Below are positions 55,193 through 64,000 of a DNA stretch of 64,000 nt, in pieces. The translations under genes were made by a program, and so were the position numbers. The number at the start of each line of letters is the position of its first letter. Within the stretch, counting starts at the first letter, position 1. The stretch covers positions 558,001 to 622,000 of the forward strand of contig JAUPSS010000005.1 in the NCBI GenBank assembly GCA_040285825.1. Reading direction: 5' to 3'. The DNA comes from Eukaryota sp. TZLM1-RC. Its lineage: Eukaryota; Metamonada: BaSk clade. Below the pieces are notes generated by a model. It did not search any database, was not told the origin of the DNA, and was given only the letters and a program-made list of their open reading frames with translations.

Positions 55193-57847
55193 ATGACTCC
55201 AACCGTCTGGTTGCTTTTACCACTATTGACTCTTTCGATCGCCAATGAAGTTCATCTTGTATATCAATTTAACTACACTCAAACGATCCTCTGGTCCGAT
55301 GCATCCTCTTGGAATCCATATCCTCCTACCAGTGATTCAATCGTCTACGTAAATGGTTTCGGCAGAAAACCGATCCTCTTGGTCGACACACCACCTCTGT
55401 TGCACTCTCTTCACCTATCCAATGTTACCTTATTTGTTGACGAAGAAGATGTAGAGATACCAGGAAAGCTTACATGTACAGATTCTGTTATTGAGTCTTT
55501 AACTGATGGTCAAGTCAATCTAACAACTGCTGATTTTGAAGTTCCTTGGAAAACTGAATTAATCAAGGCGAATTTGGTAATTCAAGAATTTGGTCACCTT
55601 AAAGATGAATTGTCTTTAACAAACTCAAAGTTGTTAATTGATGAAGGTGCTCGGGTTGTCCTTGATACCTCTGACCAATTGCTAGCATGGGGTTTTGGTG
55701 GATGGGGTAGAACTGGTACTGGCAATACTGATAATCCACATAACACACTACGAGTAATCACAGACGAAGAGTTTGTTGCAATTGCAGGTGAAGTGTTTGC
55801 GTTTATTGCCGGAGGATGGTCTCATACTCTGGGTATCACTAGTGAAGGTACTCTTCTTGCTTGGGGCAATAATTTCCATTCTCAATTAGGTTTGGGTCAC
55901 AATAAGGTCAAACATTTTCCCACTCAAGTCAGTTCATTATCCAACGTGGTTCAGATTTCTGCTGGTGGTTACCATAATCTAGTGAGGCTTGAAGATGATA
56001 CTGTTTGGTCTTGGGGAAGTGGTTGGGATGGACAATTAGGTCATGGTGATACAAATGACCAACTTTTGCCCAAAAGAATCGAATCATTGTCCGACGCTAT
56101 TGATGTATCTGCTGGTTATTACCATTCACTAGCAGTATTGTCTGATGGCACTGTTAAGGCTTGGGGATGGGGTGCTTCTGGAGCTCTTGGTGATGGTAAT
56201 TCGTCATCAAGTGTAATGCATCCAGTTGATGTCTTAATCAATATACAAGTCAAGAAAGTTGAAGGTTGCTTCGAACATTCTTTATTTATCACTGAGCACA
56301 ATGAATTGATGACTTCTGGTGCTAATACGTGGGGATCGCTTTGTGTTGGAGATCAAAACCATACAAACATTCCTGAATTAATAGCCGATTCCTCACTGTA
56401 CAGGGTGACCCAAGCTAGTTGTGGTTCTTCTTACACAGTGTTCCTTACTGAAGAAGGTGATGTTTATAGTTGTGGGCGATATTTAGGAAGATCTCCCGAC
56501 ACAATACCCCGACATACTCCTGGAAAAGTTGAAGGTTTATCTGAGGTTAGAAGTATTGTTGGTGGACTCTATACTGTTTTTGCTGTCGATTTCAATAATG
56601 TTTTATTTAGTTGGGAAAGTGGAGATGAAACGGCTTCCCCCACTACTGAAACTCTTGGTTACGAAGTAGTTGATGTTTATGCTGGATGGAGTCATTATTT
56701 TGTCACAACACCTTCTACACCTTGTATCAAATCTGATCAAAATTCATTACTTGAAGTAAATGGTGAAGTATTCAATGATTTATCAACTGATTTGTTTTTG
56801 AATAGTACAATTCATATCAACCCTAACGGAATTGTTACTTCGGATTATGGTGGTATTATGTTATTTAGTTTTGTTCAAAATGCAGGTTTTATTAATTCAT
56901 TTGGTGAGCTATATTTAGAATACCCTGCATCATTGGTGCTTTCAAATGGTGAAATTAGGAGCTCTTCTCTGGTTGTTAATTCAAACGATAGCATCATTAC
57001 TGGTTTTGGTTTTGTTAATGCAACATTAGTCAATGATGGTACTTTGAATCCCACTGGTTTACTTCATATTAGACACAACTTGATCTTATCAAATGAATCT
57101 CAATTAGTTTTTACTAATGAAGAAGGTTATTATGGTCAATTATACGTAGAAGAAGCCCTGGAAGTGGGTGGTTTTTTAAAAGTCAACTACACTCATGAAG
57201 CGCTATTTCAAGGTCAAGTTTTCAATTTAATTTCTTTTGCCGACAGGTTTTCTGATTTCCAAGATGTTGCTATTCAATGTGAAGACTTTTTCAATTTCAA
57301 TCTCACATTAACTGAATTGGATTTATACGTTCTTCATAATTTTGAAGGTTTGCTTAATGGAACTTGTCCAGTTCTTCCTACTGATGATCCCATTGATGAC
57401 CCCAGTTATGACCCTACACAGAATTACACAGTGGAAAGTATCCTTGTAATTATTTCAGTTATCGTGTTCGCATTTGGATTATGGTTTGTGATCAAGCAAT
57501 TTAAAAAGAACAAAGTTTCAGCTTTCAAGTCAGATCCTTCTTCGTTATCAGTATTGCCTACAGCAATGAAACCAATTGTGTCAGAGCCTTCAACCCAACC
57601 ACTATTTCAGGGTAACTTAGAATCATCAAATGGGGGACGCGGATTGGGGAAGGAAGTCAAAATAGAAGTCACTCAGGGGAGCCAACATGCAAATTCATCA
57701 GAAGTTGACTCAAAATCTAGCCCTACAGCTGATCAATTTTCTCGACATGTAGTCACTGGTAGAGTACCAGCGTCACAACTGCGAATTGATGAAGACATAA
57801 CGTATCAATCGAACAACAATGTCCCAAATTTTGTTATTGATGACTAG
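55193..57847 (+). CDS. Type I membrane protein with RCC1-propeller ectodomain
   Basis: 884 residues from ATG 55193, chosen because it places the signal peptide (MTPTVWLLLPLLTLSIAN) at the start; ATGs at 55148 and 55151 are also in frame. Residues 20-165 begin with SDASSWNPYPPTSDSIVYVN, a G8-like beta segment. About 170-515 hold six to seven RCC1 repeats (LLAWGNNFHSQLGLGH, VQISAGGYHNLVRL, VWSWGSGWDGQLGHGD, AIDVSAGYYHSLAVL). A beta-rich stalk with many N-glycosylation sites follows, then one span (about 745-767, SILVIISVIVFAFGLWFVI) and a Lys-rich, Ser/Pro-rich cytosolic tail of about 115 residues. RCC1 propellers are usually nuclear or cytosolic; here the layout is that of a surface receptor or adhesin. 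Its ligand is unknown. Confidence 0.85.
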   Translation: MTPTVWLLLPLLTLSIANEVHLVYQFNYTQTILWSDASSWNPYPPTSDSIVYVNGFGRKPILLVDTPPLLHSLHLSNVTLFVDEEDVEIPGKLTCTDSVIESLTDGQVNLTTADFEVPWKTELIKANLVIQEFGHLKDELSLTNSKLLIDEGARVVLDTSDQLLAWGFGGWGRTGTGNTDNPHNTLRVITDEEFVAIAGEVFAFIAGGWSHTLGITSEGTLLAWGNNFHSQLGLGHNKVKHFPTQVSSLSNVVQISAGGYHNLVRLEDDTVWSWGSGWDGQLGHGDTNDQLLPKRIESLSDAIDVSAGYYHSLAVLSDGTVKAWGWGASGALGDGNSSSSVMHPVDVLINIQVKKVEGCFEHSLFITEHNELMTSGANTWGSLCVGDQNHTNIPELIADSSLYRVTQASCGSSYTVFLTEEGDVYSCGRYLGRSPDTIPRHTPGKVEGLSEVRSIVGGLYTVFAVDFNNVLFSWESGDETASPTTETLGYEVVDVYAGWSHYFVTTPSTPCIKSDQNSLLEVNGEVFNDLSTDLFLNSTIHINPNGIVTSDYGGIMLFSFVQNAGFINSFGELYLEYPASLVLSNGEIRSSSLVVNSNDSIITGFGFVNATLVNDGTLNPTGLLHIRHNLILSNESQLVFTNEEGYYGQLYVEEALEVGGFLKVNYTHEALFQGQVFNLISFADRFSDFQDVAIQCEDFFNFNLTLTELDLYVLHNFEGLLNGTCPVLPTDDPIDDPSYDPTQNYTVESILVIISVIVFAFGLWFVIKQFKKNKVSAFKSDPSSLSVLPTAMKPIVSEPSTQPLFQGNLESSNGGRGLGKEVKIEVTQGSQHANSSEVDSKSSPTADQFSRHVVTGRVPASQLRIDEDITYQSNNNVPNFVIDD

Positions 57848-59733
57848 TTCTGGTGCTGAGATTTCGTTTTTTTATCTTGCCAATATTTCAATCAAAGTTA
57901 TTATACTTTTTTTATAAAATTGTCATAATATAATAATTTGCCTAATTTTTTGCTAAATTTGTCGGACTTCTAGCATTGTAGTAGTGTTGCTGGTGTACAA
58001 ATTATAAAATTTGCTACTAGAATTTCAGGAATTCTGCATCATGTTTGTAAAGCAGCGATCAAATATGTATCAAAAAAAGCAGCGAAGTGGATTAATTCTT
58101 TTGAAATGAGTTGGAATAAACTGCAAACACAACACAGAAAAGATCAATCATACAGTCATCTACCAAATAGAGATGTCAGCTTACTCCAAGTTTGTTGTCA
58201 ACACAAGTGCCATCAAATGATGCCAAGTTCTCCCTTGGTGTCTAACTAACAAGGACTTGACAGAAAAACCGCTGCTTATAAGTGAGGGAGTTTAATGCAA
58301 AAATTGAAAGAATAATCCATTTCCACATCTTGACCTAATAACATTAATCTTGGTAATTACAAAGAACTAACTATTCATATTTATTGAAGCAACAAAGACA
58401 AATCTAATGATGATGAGGATGGTCTGGATCATCGTGATGGGGATCCCTGTGATGACCTCCTCTTCCCACCAATCTCCCTAACACCATAATGAAAGCAGGG
58501 ATTCCAATAATGGCAAGAACTAGAGAAATACGGGAGACAATACGGGCTCTACCATCTGAAGAATTCCAGAACTTCAAGTTGTAAAGCCAAATTGGAGGGA
58601 ATGGAATAACACAAACGACTAATAGAACCACAATGGATACACAAAAGTCATTGTTGTCGCGTTCATAGTTGGGGACTTGTCCAGTGGGCGACGTGTCCAC
58701 CTCATAAGCTGGAACAGGAGGGACATCATCGTCAATTTGAGCATACATATTAGGGGAAGGCATGAGGGTTAGTGAATTCGAAGTACACAGTCGGTTTAAG
58801 AGATGCAATCACGTCATCATTTTTGTAGTGGAAGGTTCCTCCTCACATTAAGAAATACAAGATCAAAGATTCAATCGATGAGTTGACGAGTAAGCCTCAC
58901 TTCCAAGCAACCAAAGGATGTGAAAGAGGTGATATCGGGGTTGCTTATAGTTTCTGAAGCAGTTTTTGAACCCTTTTTTTGCTCTGACACAAATAAAATT
59001 CATAGTGTTGTTTTATTCCTTGACGTGAATCACACCCTGTAGAGCTTCCGAAACTTGAGGTTCACAGAAATTATATTCACAATCCTAATTTGGTGGAAGA
59101 ATTATCGTTTTTTATCAAATTATACTGGACTACAAATCGATTGTTCTGACTAATTCCAGTATCAGCAACTTTATCTTCAATTACTTTGTAACAGGAAATT
59201 CTTCTCCAAAATTAATTGACTTTGTAAGTTTGGTTTTTGTGAACAGAATCTAAAGCTTATAGTCATGATGCGTTAATAGACTTATAACCAATTGATCATA
59301 TCAAAAGTATATCTCAAGATACAATTAATTATTCATTCAAAGATAGTTATCCTTTTTGTTGTTTCAATCAAACAAAATAGTTCGACTACATTTGTTACTC
59401 TTGAGACTATAAGAAATAGGTAATGAAAGAATGGAACTTTTGTTGAATTCTTTGTTTCTTATAGTTCGTAGTTTGGCAATGAACTCCTGTTTATTTCTTT
59501 TGAATTTCTTTCTTCTCCAAAAGATTGATTTTATGGCACTGTTTAGTAATTCTTTAGTAGTTTGAGGGTTTGAACAATCAATCTATTGTTCCATTCATCA
59601 GTGTTGAAAAAAATCTCACAAAACATTTATTTAAATCACAAAAAATTATAATCTTCACAATTAAAAACAATAACATTAAAAGCTCTACACAAATACAAAT
59701 CCTTTCAACAACTCTTTAAAGCCAAATTAGCAT
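56868..59733. repeat. Inverted segmental duplication, parental copy
   Basis: Matches 34318-37178 in reverse orientation. It contains the RCC1 gene end, the small His-rich membrane gene and the last codons of the PP2A scaffold. Both outer genes run on intact here, so this is the source. The two copies lie about 19.7 kb apart, facing each other. Confidence 0.9.
58404..58763 (-). CDS. Small two-span membrane protein with His-rich tail (copy 2)
   Basis: 119 residues, identical in DNA and protein to 35294-35653: acidic Pro-rich head, two membrane spans and a His/Asp tail ending HPHHH. It lies convergent to the RCC1 gene and in the same direction as PP2A-A. The upstream 140 bp differ from the other copy at only about two positions, so both probably keep a working promoter. 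Confidence 0.75.
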   Translation of the reverse strand: MPSPNMYAQIDDDVPPVPAYEVDTSPTGQVPNYERDNNDFCVSIVVLLVVCVIPFPPIWLYNLKFWNSSDGRARIVSRISLVLAIIGIPAFIMVLGRLVGRGGHHRDPHHDDPDHPHHH

Positions 59734-61483
59734 AGTGGCGGACATCATTATCAATATCACCATTTTCAAGATCCTCTAACAAAGGCAAAACAGAATTTCG
59801 AACAATTGAGTCATCAACTAATGTGGTCAAATTTTGTAGAGACTTGACCACATTTAATCTAACATTTGGCACCTTGTCCTTTGCTAAATCCAAAACTACT
59901 GGCAAAACCTTGTTGATGACAACATCATTAGACAGAGTTTTGGCAATTTCAGTTAAGCACCTAAGCATTGACATTCTCAGTAAATAAGAATTATCATAGG
60001 AAAGTTTAATAATGTTTGGTAACAAAATATTAATGGTCCAATCATCACCAAAATGATTAGCAAGTTTGCCCAATTGGCTTATGGAAGCTTCACGGACACT
60101 GAATACTGTATCAGAAAGACCTCCCAAGCAGATATGAAGTAGATTATCTTTGAAATAACTTTGGTCAAAAAGCCCACTCAAAGTCGACATTTGCTCAATC
60201 AACTTCAATCGAACCCTCCATGATTGATCAGTTGCCAGGTTATTAATCGCTGGCACTAAAACATCATTCAAAGATCCTGCAAAGCGAGAATACACAGCTT
60301 CTAAATGGGAAATTACCTCAAGCCGCACGTCCGAAGAAGAATCTCGAAGCAAAACACGGTGTAATGGTAAGAGTTCTTTTTTGACCGCCTCTAATGGTAA
60401 TAATGAGCATAATTCTAATAAAGCAGGAGTAAATGTAGCTCTAACCACATCACTCTCATCATTGGAGAGCTGTCTGAACTGAGGAACCATTTCAGAAACT
60501 ACTAAATCAGAAGGAATGGTATCAGCAATAGCTACAATACGCCTACAAGCAGCTGATCTTACTTCCAGTTCCACATCACATAGCAGAGATCTAAAGTCCT
60601 TAATTAACATTGGCAACTTCATTGGGCGAGATTTGCTAAAGGAAGCCACAACTTTGGGGAAAACATCACCTGAAACGTAGCGAACTCTCCATGAACGGTC
60701 AGTGCAAAAGGAGCGAATTAGGGATACTAGCGAGTCTATGTCAGAAACCACACTTCTTTCGTTAGTTAGATGGAGATATGTGGCCATATCGGCGACAACT
60801 TCAAGGCCGAGTAGGCGAACAGAGTCTTGTTCGTCTTCTGAGAACCCCTTGAGAAGAGGGAGCAGGGTGCGGAACAGCGACACTTGTTGGGGGGTGGAGG
60901 TAACATTTTCAGAGATTGAGGTGAGGAGCGGAGACAGGGATTTCAGGCAGGATCGACGGACCATGGGGTTATCATCCTTTGAGAGACGTTGGTAGTAGGT
61001 GCATATGATGTCACGAGTGGAGGGGTCACCATAGGAGAATATGGATGGAAGAATGGGACAAAGGGATGCACGGGAGGTGAAGAAGCCAGTGAAGAGAGTT
61101 TCCATTAAGGGAGGGAGGTGTTCATTGACTTGTTCAGGGGAGAGGGTGGCTACAATAGACTTCATGGATTCGATCGCGGTGTTACGGACTAGAACCTCTT
61201 CTTGGGTGAGGAGGTGGGTAAGGACTGGGAAGATTGTGTGTGCATATGTAGGTCCGCCAACGTATTCCGTGAAATCACCGAGATGTTTGGCTAAGGAAAG
61301 GAGAACTGTATCGCTATCGTCGTCTGTACACTCAACAAGGAAAGGAAGAAGCTCATCTCGTGTTCGAGAATATCCGAGAGCAATAGCAATGGTCGAAAGC
61401 TTGTCCATAGCATGAAGTCGGATAAACTCATCGTCATTTCGTAGATCTTCAATTATAGTCTGCACATGTGATACTTCCGTCAT
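59705..61483 (-). CDS. PPP2R1A: Protein phosphatase 2A scaffold subunit A (PR65)
   Basis: 592 residues, about the length of human PR65 (589). The whole protein consists of about 15 HEAT repeats, each a helix pair with a D-x-V-R type turn: LRNDDEFIRLHAMDKLSTIA, TDDDSDTVLLSLAKHLGDF, DNPMVRRSCLKSLSPL, SWRVRYVSGDVFPKVV, DVELEVRSAACRRI and VPNVRLNVVKSL. N-terminal repeats bind the B subunit and repeats 11-15 bind the catalytic subunit. It controls dephosphorylation in the cell cycle and signalling. Single exon, ATG 61483. Its last nine codons were copied to 34318. Confidence 0.95.
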   Translation of the reverse strand: MTEVSHVQTIIEDLRNDDEFIRLHAMDKLSTIAIALGYSRTRDELLPFLVECTDDDSDTVLLSLAKHLGDFTEYVGGPTYAHTIFPVLTHLLTQEEVLVRNTAIESMKSIVATLSPEQVNEHLPPLMETLFTGFFTSRASLCPILPSIFSYGDPSTRDIICTYYQRLSKDDNPMVRRSCLKSLSPLLTSISENVTSTPQQVSLFRTLLPLLKGFSEDEQDSVRLLGLEVVADMATYLHLTNERSVVSDIDSLVSLIRSFCTDRSWRVRYVSGDVFPKVVASFSKSRPMKLPMLIKDFRSLLCDVELEVRSAACRRIVAIADTIPSDLVVSEMVPQFRQLSNDESDVVRATFTPALLELCSLLPLEAVKKELLPLHRVLLRDSSSDVRLEVISHLEAVYSRFAGSLNDVLVPAINNLATDQSWRVRLKLIEQMSTLSGLFDQSYFKDNLLHICLGGLSDTVFSVREASISQLGKLANHFGDDWTINILLPNIIKLSYDNSYLLRMSMLRCLTEIAKTLSNDVVINKVLPVVLDLAKDKVPNVRLNVVKSLQNLTTLVDDSIVRNSVLPLLEDLENGDIDNDVRHYANLALKSC

Positions 61484-61948
61484 GAGACTCCTTGGAATAT
61501 GTAAGAAAGCTGAAGGCTGCTGGTTTGAATTTTGAATTTGTAATAAGATTGCTCAATATGAAAAGCTGAATATTCAATGAAACAACATCCAACAGCAAGA
61601 ACTCATTCCATTGATAACATATGGCCACTATTCTACATCAGTTGCTCTTTAATGTTCAGATAATTTTAGATAATGATTCAATCAACAACAATTAGATTTC
61701 TCCTATTTCAAAACTGTTCAAAATGAAGATTTTAAAAACTTTCAAATAACACTGCGACAACTGTGCAGCTGTACAGATGTCTGAATTCATACCTATTGCC
61801 ACTATTTCAAAAATTCAAATGTAGATTTATTTTTGTAGTTTGGATCAATCGGTTCTGTCTAAAGTGAATTTAATTCGAAAAAAAATATACAGAATAAAGT
61901 AATCAAAAAAAGAACAACTAACTACTAAATTGAACCTCAGACTACCAT
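61484..61948. other. Spacer, no gene seen
   Basis: Upstream region of PP2A-A and 3' flank of oligoribonuclease; nothing else is supported. Confidence 0.4.
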
Positions 61949-62521
61949 CTATGCAGAGACCTTGACGCTTGCAGGATCTTTGAAAATATGCTGATAATAA
62001 TATTTCAATTCAGCAATACTTTCCACAATATCGTCCAATGCACGATGAGTAAGACGCTTAGCGAATCGAGGAAGCGTAGGGAACCTACGGAAAGACAACT
62101 CCTTGATGGTGGAGACGTCCACGATGCGATAATGAAGGTACTCATCTACCTTGGGGAAAAACTTCTTGATGAACACACGATCTGCATGTACAGTGTTTCC
62201 GGCAAGAACTGCTACGCGACGGTCACAGTGCTTCTTCAGAAAATCAAAAAGCATCTCATGTGCATGTTCTTCTGTAATCGTTGACTCACGCACTCTCTGG
62301 GTGAGCCCACTTTTTCCATGAGTGTTAGTGCACCACTCATCCATATTGTCAAGGAGAGAATCGGGTTGATGGATCACAATTGGACCCAATGAGTCCACTT
62401 CATTGAGTTCTGAATCAGTGATTATGGCTGCAATCTCCATTACACGGTCATCATCGCCCAGTCCGGTATATTCTCCGTCAAACCAGAAGAGAGGTTGAGA
62501 AACTTTTTGTGAAGTAGACAT
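61949..62521 (-). CDS. REXO2: Oligoribonuclease (REXO2/Orn type)
   Basis: 190 residues from ATG 62521 (an in-frame ATG at 62596 would add 25 residues, MYISRYSICINTICINS, which could be a weak mitochondrial presequence or 5' UTR). DEDDh exonuclease motifs: WFDGEYTGLG (Asp and Glu), AGNTVHADRVFIKKFFP (second Asp), YRIVDVSTIKEL, and HRALDDIVESIAEL (His and last Asp). It degrades 2-5 nt RNA pieces to nucleotides in cytosol or mitochondria. Tyr replaces Met in the common DxEMTGL. Confidence 0.93.
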   Translation of the reverse strand: MSTSQKVSQPLFWFDGEYTGLGDDDRVMEIAAIITDSELNEVDSLGPIVIHQPDSLLDNMDEWCTNTHGKSGLTQRVRESTITEEHAHEMLFDFLKKHCDRRVAVLAGNTVHADRVFIKKFFPKVDEYLHYRIVDVSTIKELSFRRFPTLPRFAKRLTHRALDDIVESIAELKYYYQHIFKDPASVKVSA

Positions 62522-62596
62522 TAGCAAATAACACAAGAATGATAAAGAATTGATACAAATTGTGTTGATACAAATTGAGTATCGACTTATGTACAT

Positions 62597-63464
62597 CTAC
62601 AAAGGGCATCTTATCAAGAACACCAGGTACCCATGGTTTCAATTAGAGAAAAATATCATGCCTTAAAGAGTGTTGGATAAAAGGACGATATTTCTGTTAT
62701 GGTCCTTCTGTTGTTCAATTGGCATCGATTGAAATCGCATCTGAATATGAAGCTATTGCACTGTATTTGTATTCCGGAGAATCTTTTTTCTGTGCAGCAT
62801 TTAAAGAGTTGTAAATTGGGGATTGTGGCATTCCCGTTTCAAGAATTGTGGTGTTCATTGACAACAAGATATAAGTACGTGTACTCCTTTAGAACTAAAA
62901 TTTGTGAATTTTCAGTTAGGGATTAAATACAAGCCAAAGTATATCTCAAAGGAATTCGTTTTTGATTTTTGTCATCGTACTTACCGTACACAGTAACCAT
63001 TACTTTGAATATGCAGCAATATGTTGAACTGGTGTTTTGTTGCTCTGATGCATTCAGGCTATGGTGTGGAAAAGTACATACTTAATAAACAGAAGGTTTG
63101 AAAACATTTTGGATTTGGGTTTTGTTAGTATCTAAAATAAATTGTTCGCTTTTTACAAACACCGATTCTTCTCATAATTAAATTGTCTTTCATTTATTAC
63201 TACTATTTTCCGAGCATCTTGAATAATAGAGAGTTTGGGTTAAGTTTATGCATCAAGGCGCTGAAATTGATATGTAAAATTTACAGCCGTTAATGTACAC
63301 GAAAACAAAATTATTCACAACAATTTATAACAAAAAGGGCTGTTATACACAAAATCTTAAACCTTTTCTTTAAATAACTGACACGTATCAGCAATCTCCT
63401 CAGTATCGACTCAATTTTTCACCTCTTCTTTGACAATCATGAATTTGATTTTGTCCTACTATTA
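62597..63464. other. Spacer, no gene seen
   Basis: A 75-codon plus frame at 62699-62926 has no motif. No other feature is supported. Confidence 0.35.
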
Positions 63465-63479
63465 TTGTTAAAAATACAA

Positions 63480-63989
63480 GGAATGAGGAAAAAAACGTTG
63501 AAATTGTTTTCCAGTGCACAAGAACATCCGGAATCATTTACTGAAGCAAATATCAAAATTAATAACTTAATAGAAGGAACTGGAGGAAAAACGTTCAATT
63601 CAAATTTTCCGACATGTAACGCTTGGACCTTCGAAGTTAGTAGCCAAAGATTTGGGGGTATTTTATGGTCATTTTTTACAGATGATGAAATAACTGAGAA
63701 AAAAAGTAATTCAGCATAGAATTCAATGACTGATATTCAACGTATGAATCCAGAAGAACAAAATTTGATATGGTCATAGTTTTGGAAATTAATAGAACAT
63801 TTAGTAAAAAAAGGCTACAAACGTAACAACACCATCAAAATTTATGGTTTTGCAGCCTGTATTGAGGTTGCAGGAGAGGATTGTATTGGCATATCCTTCA
63901 AGCCTGATAGTGCAAAGTTTGCAACGTTTGAGAACTATTTGGATGATTTGGACGTTGAATTTTCCATGATCAAAACACCAAGTACGTAG
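63480..63989 (+). pseudogene. Unknown reading frame broken by two TAG codons
   Basis: One plus-strand frame stays protein-like for 170 codons through TAG at 63717 and TAG at 63777: KTLKLFSSAQEHPESFTEAN, TFNSNFPTCNAWTFEVSSQR, then after the stops FWKLIEHLVKKGYKRNN and IKIYGFAACIEVAGEDCIGI. It ends in TAG at about 63987, close to the window edge. I recognise no family. Since TAG ends other genes here (cathepsin, RCC1 protein), recoding is unlikely and decay is preferred; unseen mini-introns around the stops are also possible. Confidence 0.4.
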
Positions 63990-64000
63990 TGACCACGGTA

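Noticed and set aside
60702-61415. Plus-strand frames of 97 and 124 codons
   Set aside because: Antisense shadows of the PP2A scaffold gene.
63717-63779. TAG read as an amino acid
   Set aside because: Cathepsin, CDK7, DRC12 and the RCC1 protein all end at TAG at sensible lengths.
1-64000. tRNA, rRNA, snRNA or CRISPR array
   Set aside because: None seen by eye; a covariance-model search would be needed for small RNA genes.

Overview
This window is nuclear DNA from a microbial eukaryote. The evidence is split genes with very short GT-AG introns (26-34 nt), eukaryote-only genes (CDK7, eIF2B beta, ERCC1, PP2A scaffold, SLBP, FAM177), a probable flagellar gene (DRC12) and eukaryotic transposons. 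The sequence looks AT-rich, genes sit on both strands with no operons, and intact genes end at TAA, TAG or TGA, so the standard code fits. A free-living or commensal flagellate is likely; I cannot name the lineage. Several frames open at TTG, and I chose the first plausible ATG.

Layout. 1-2.1 kb: a CAMKK-like kinase that a hidden intron carries off the left edge. 2.4-5.2 kb: solo LTR, LINE fragments and a possible Fanzor/TnpB remnant. 5.3-6.3 kb: secreted cathepsin B. 6.8-8.1 kb: a deleted Mutator-like element with inverted repeats and a 9-bp target duplication. 8.2-10 kb: possible vesicle-tethering subunit. 10.4-12.2 kb: two LINE fragments tail to tail. 13-14.4 kb: zinc-finger/leucine-rich-repeat protein. 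15-16.4 kb: LINE tail. 17-18.4 kb: CDK7 with five exons and a double intron. 20.9-27.7 kb: a broken Ty3-type chromodomain retrotransposon with 81-bp LTRs. 28.6-29.3 kb: ERCC1. 31.6-32.6 kb: ceramidase-family membrane protein. 34.3-37.2 kb: inverted copy of 56.9-59.7 kb. 37.8-43.4 kb: eIF2B beta, FAM177, DRC12 and a coiled-coil protein. 43.4-44.2 kb: second Fanzor-like remnant beside a LINE tail. 44.8-47.7 kb: membrane protein, LINE, SLBP and a small secreted protein. 47.7-53.3 kb: LINE copies, the last with reverse transcriptase and endonuclease domains. 55.2-62.5 kb: RCC1-propeller membrane protein, small His-rich membrane protein, PP2A scaffold and oligoribonuclease. The right edge holds a broken unknown reading frame.

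The host genes are unrelated housekeeping, signalling, secretory and cytoskeletal genes. The mosaic around them is built by LINEs with a restriction-like endonuclease (at least a dozen fragments), an LTR element, a MULE, possible Fanzor debris and one inverted segmental duplication. I found no tRNA, rRNA or CRISPR array by eye.
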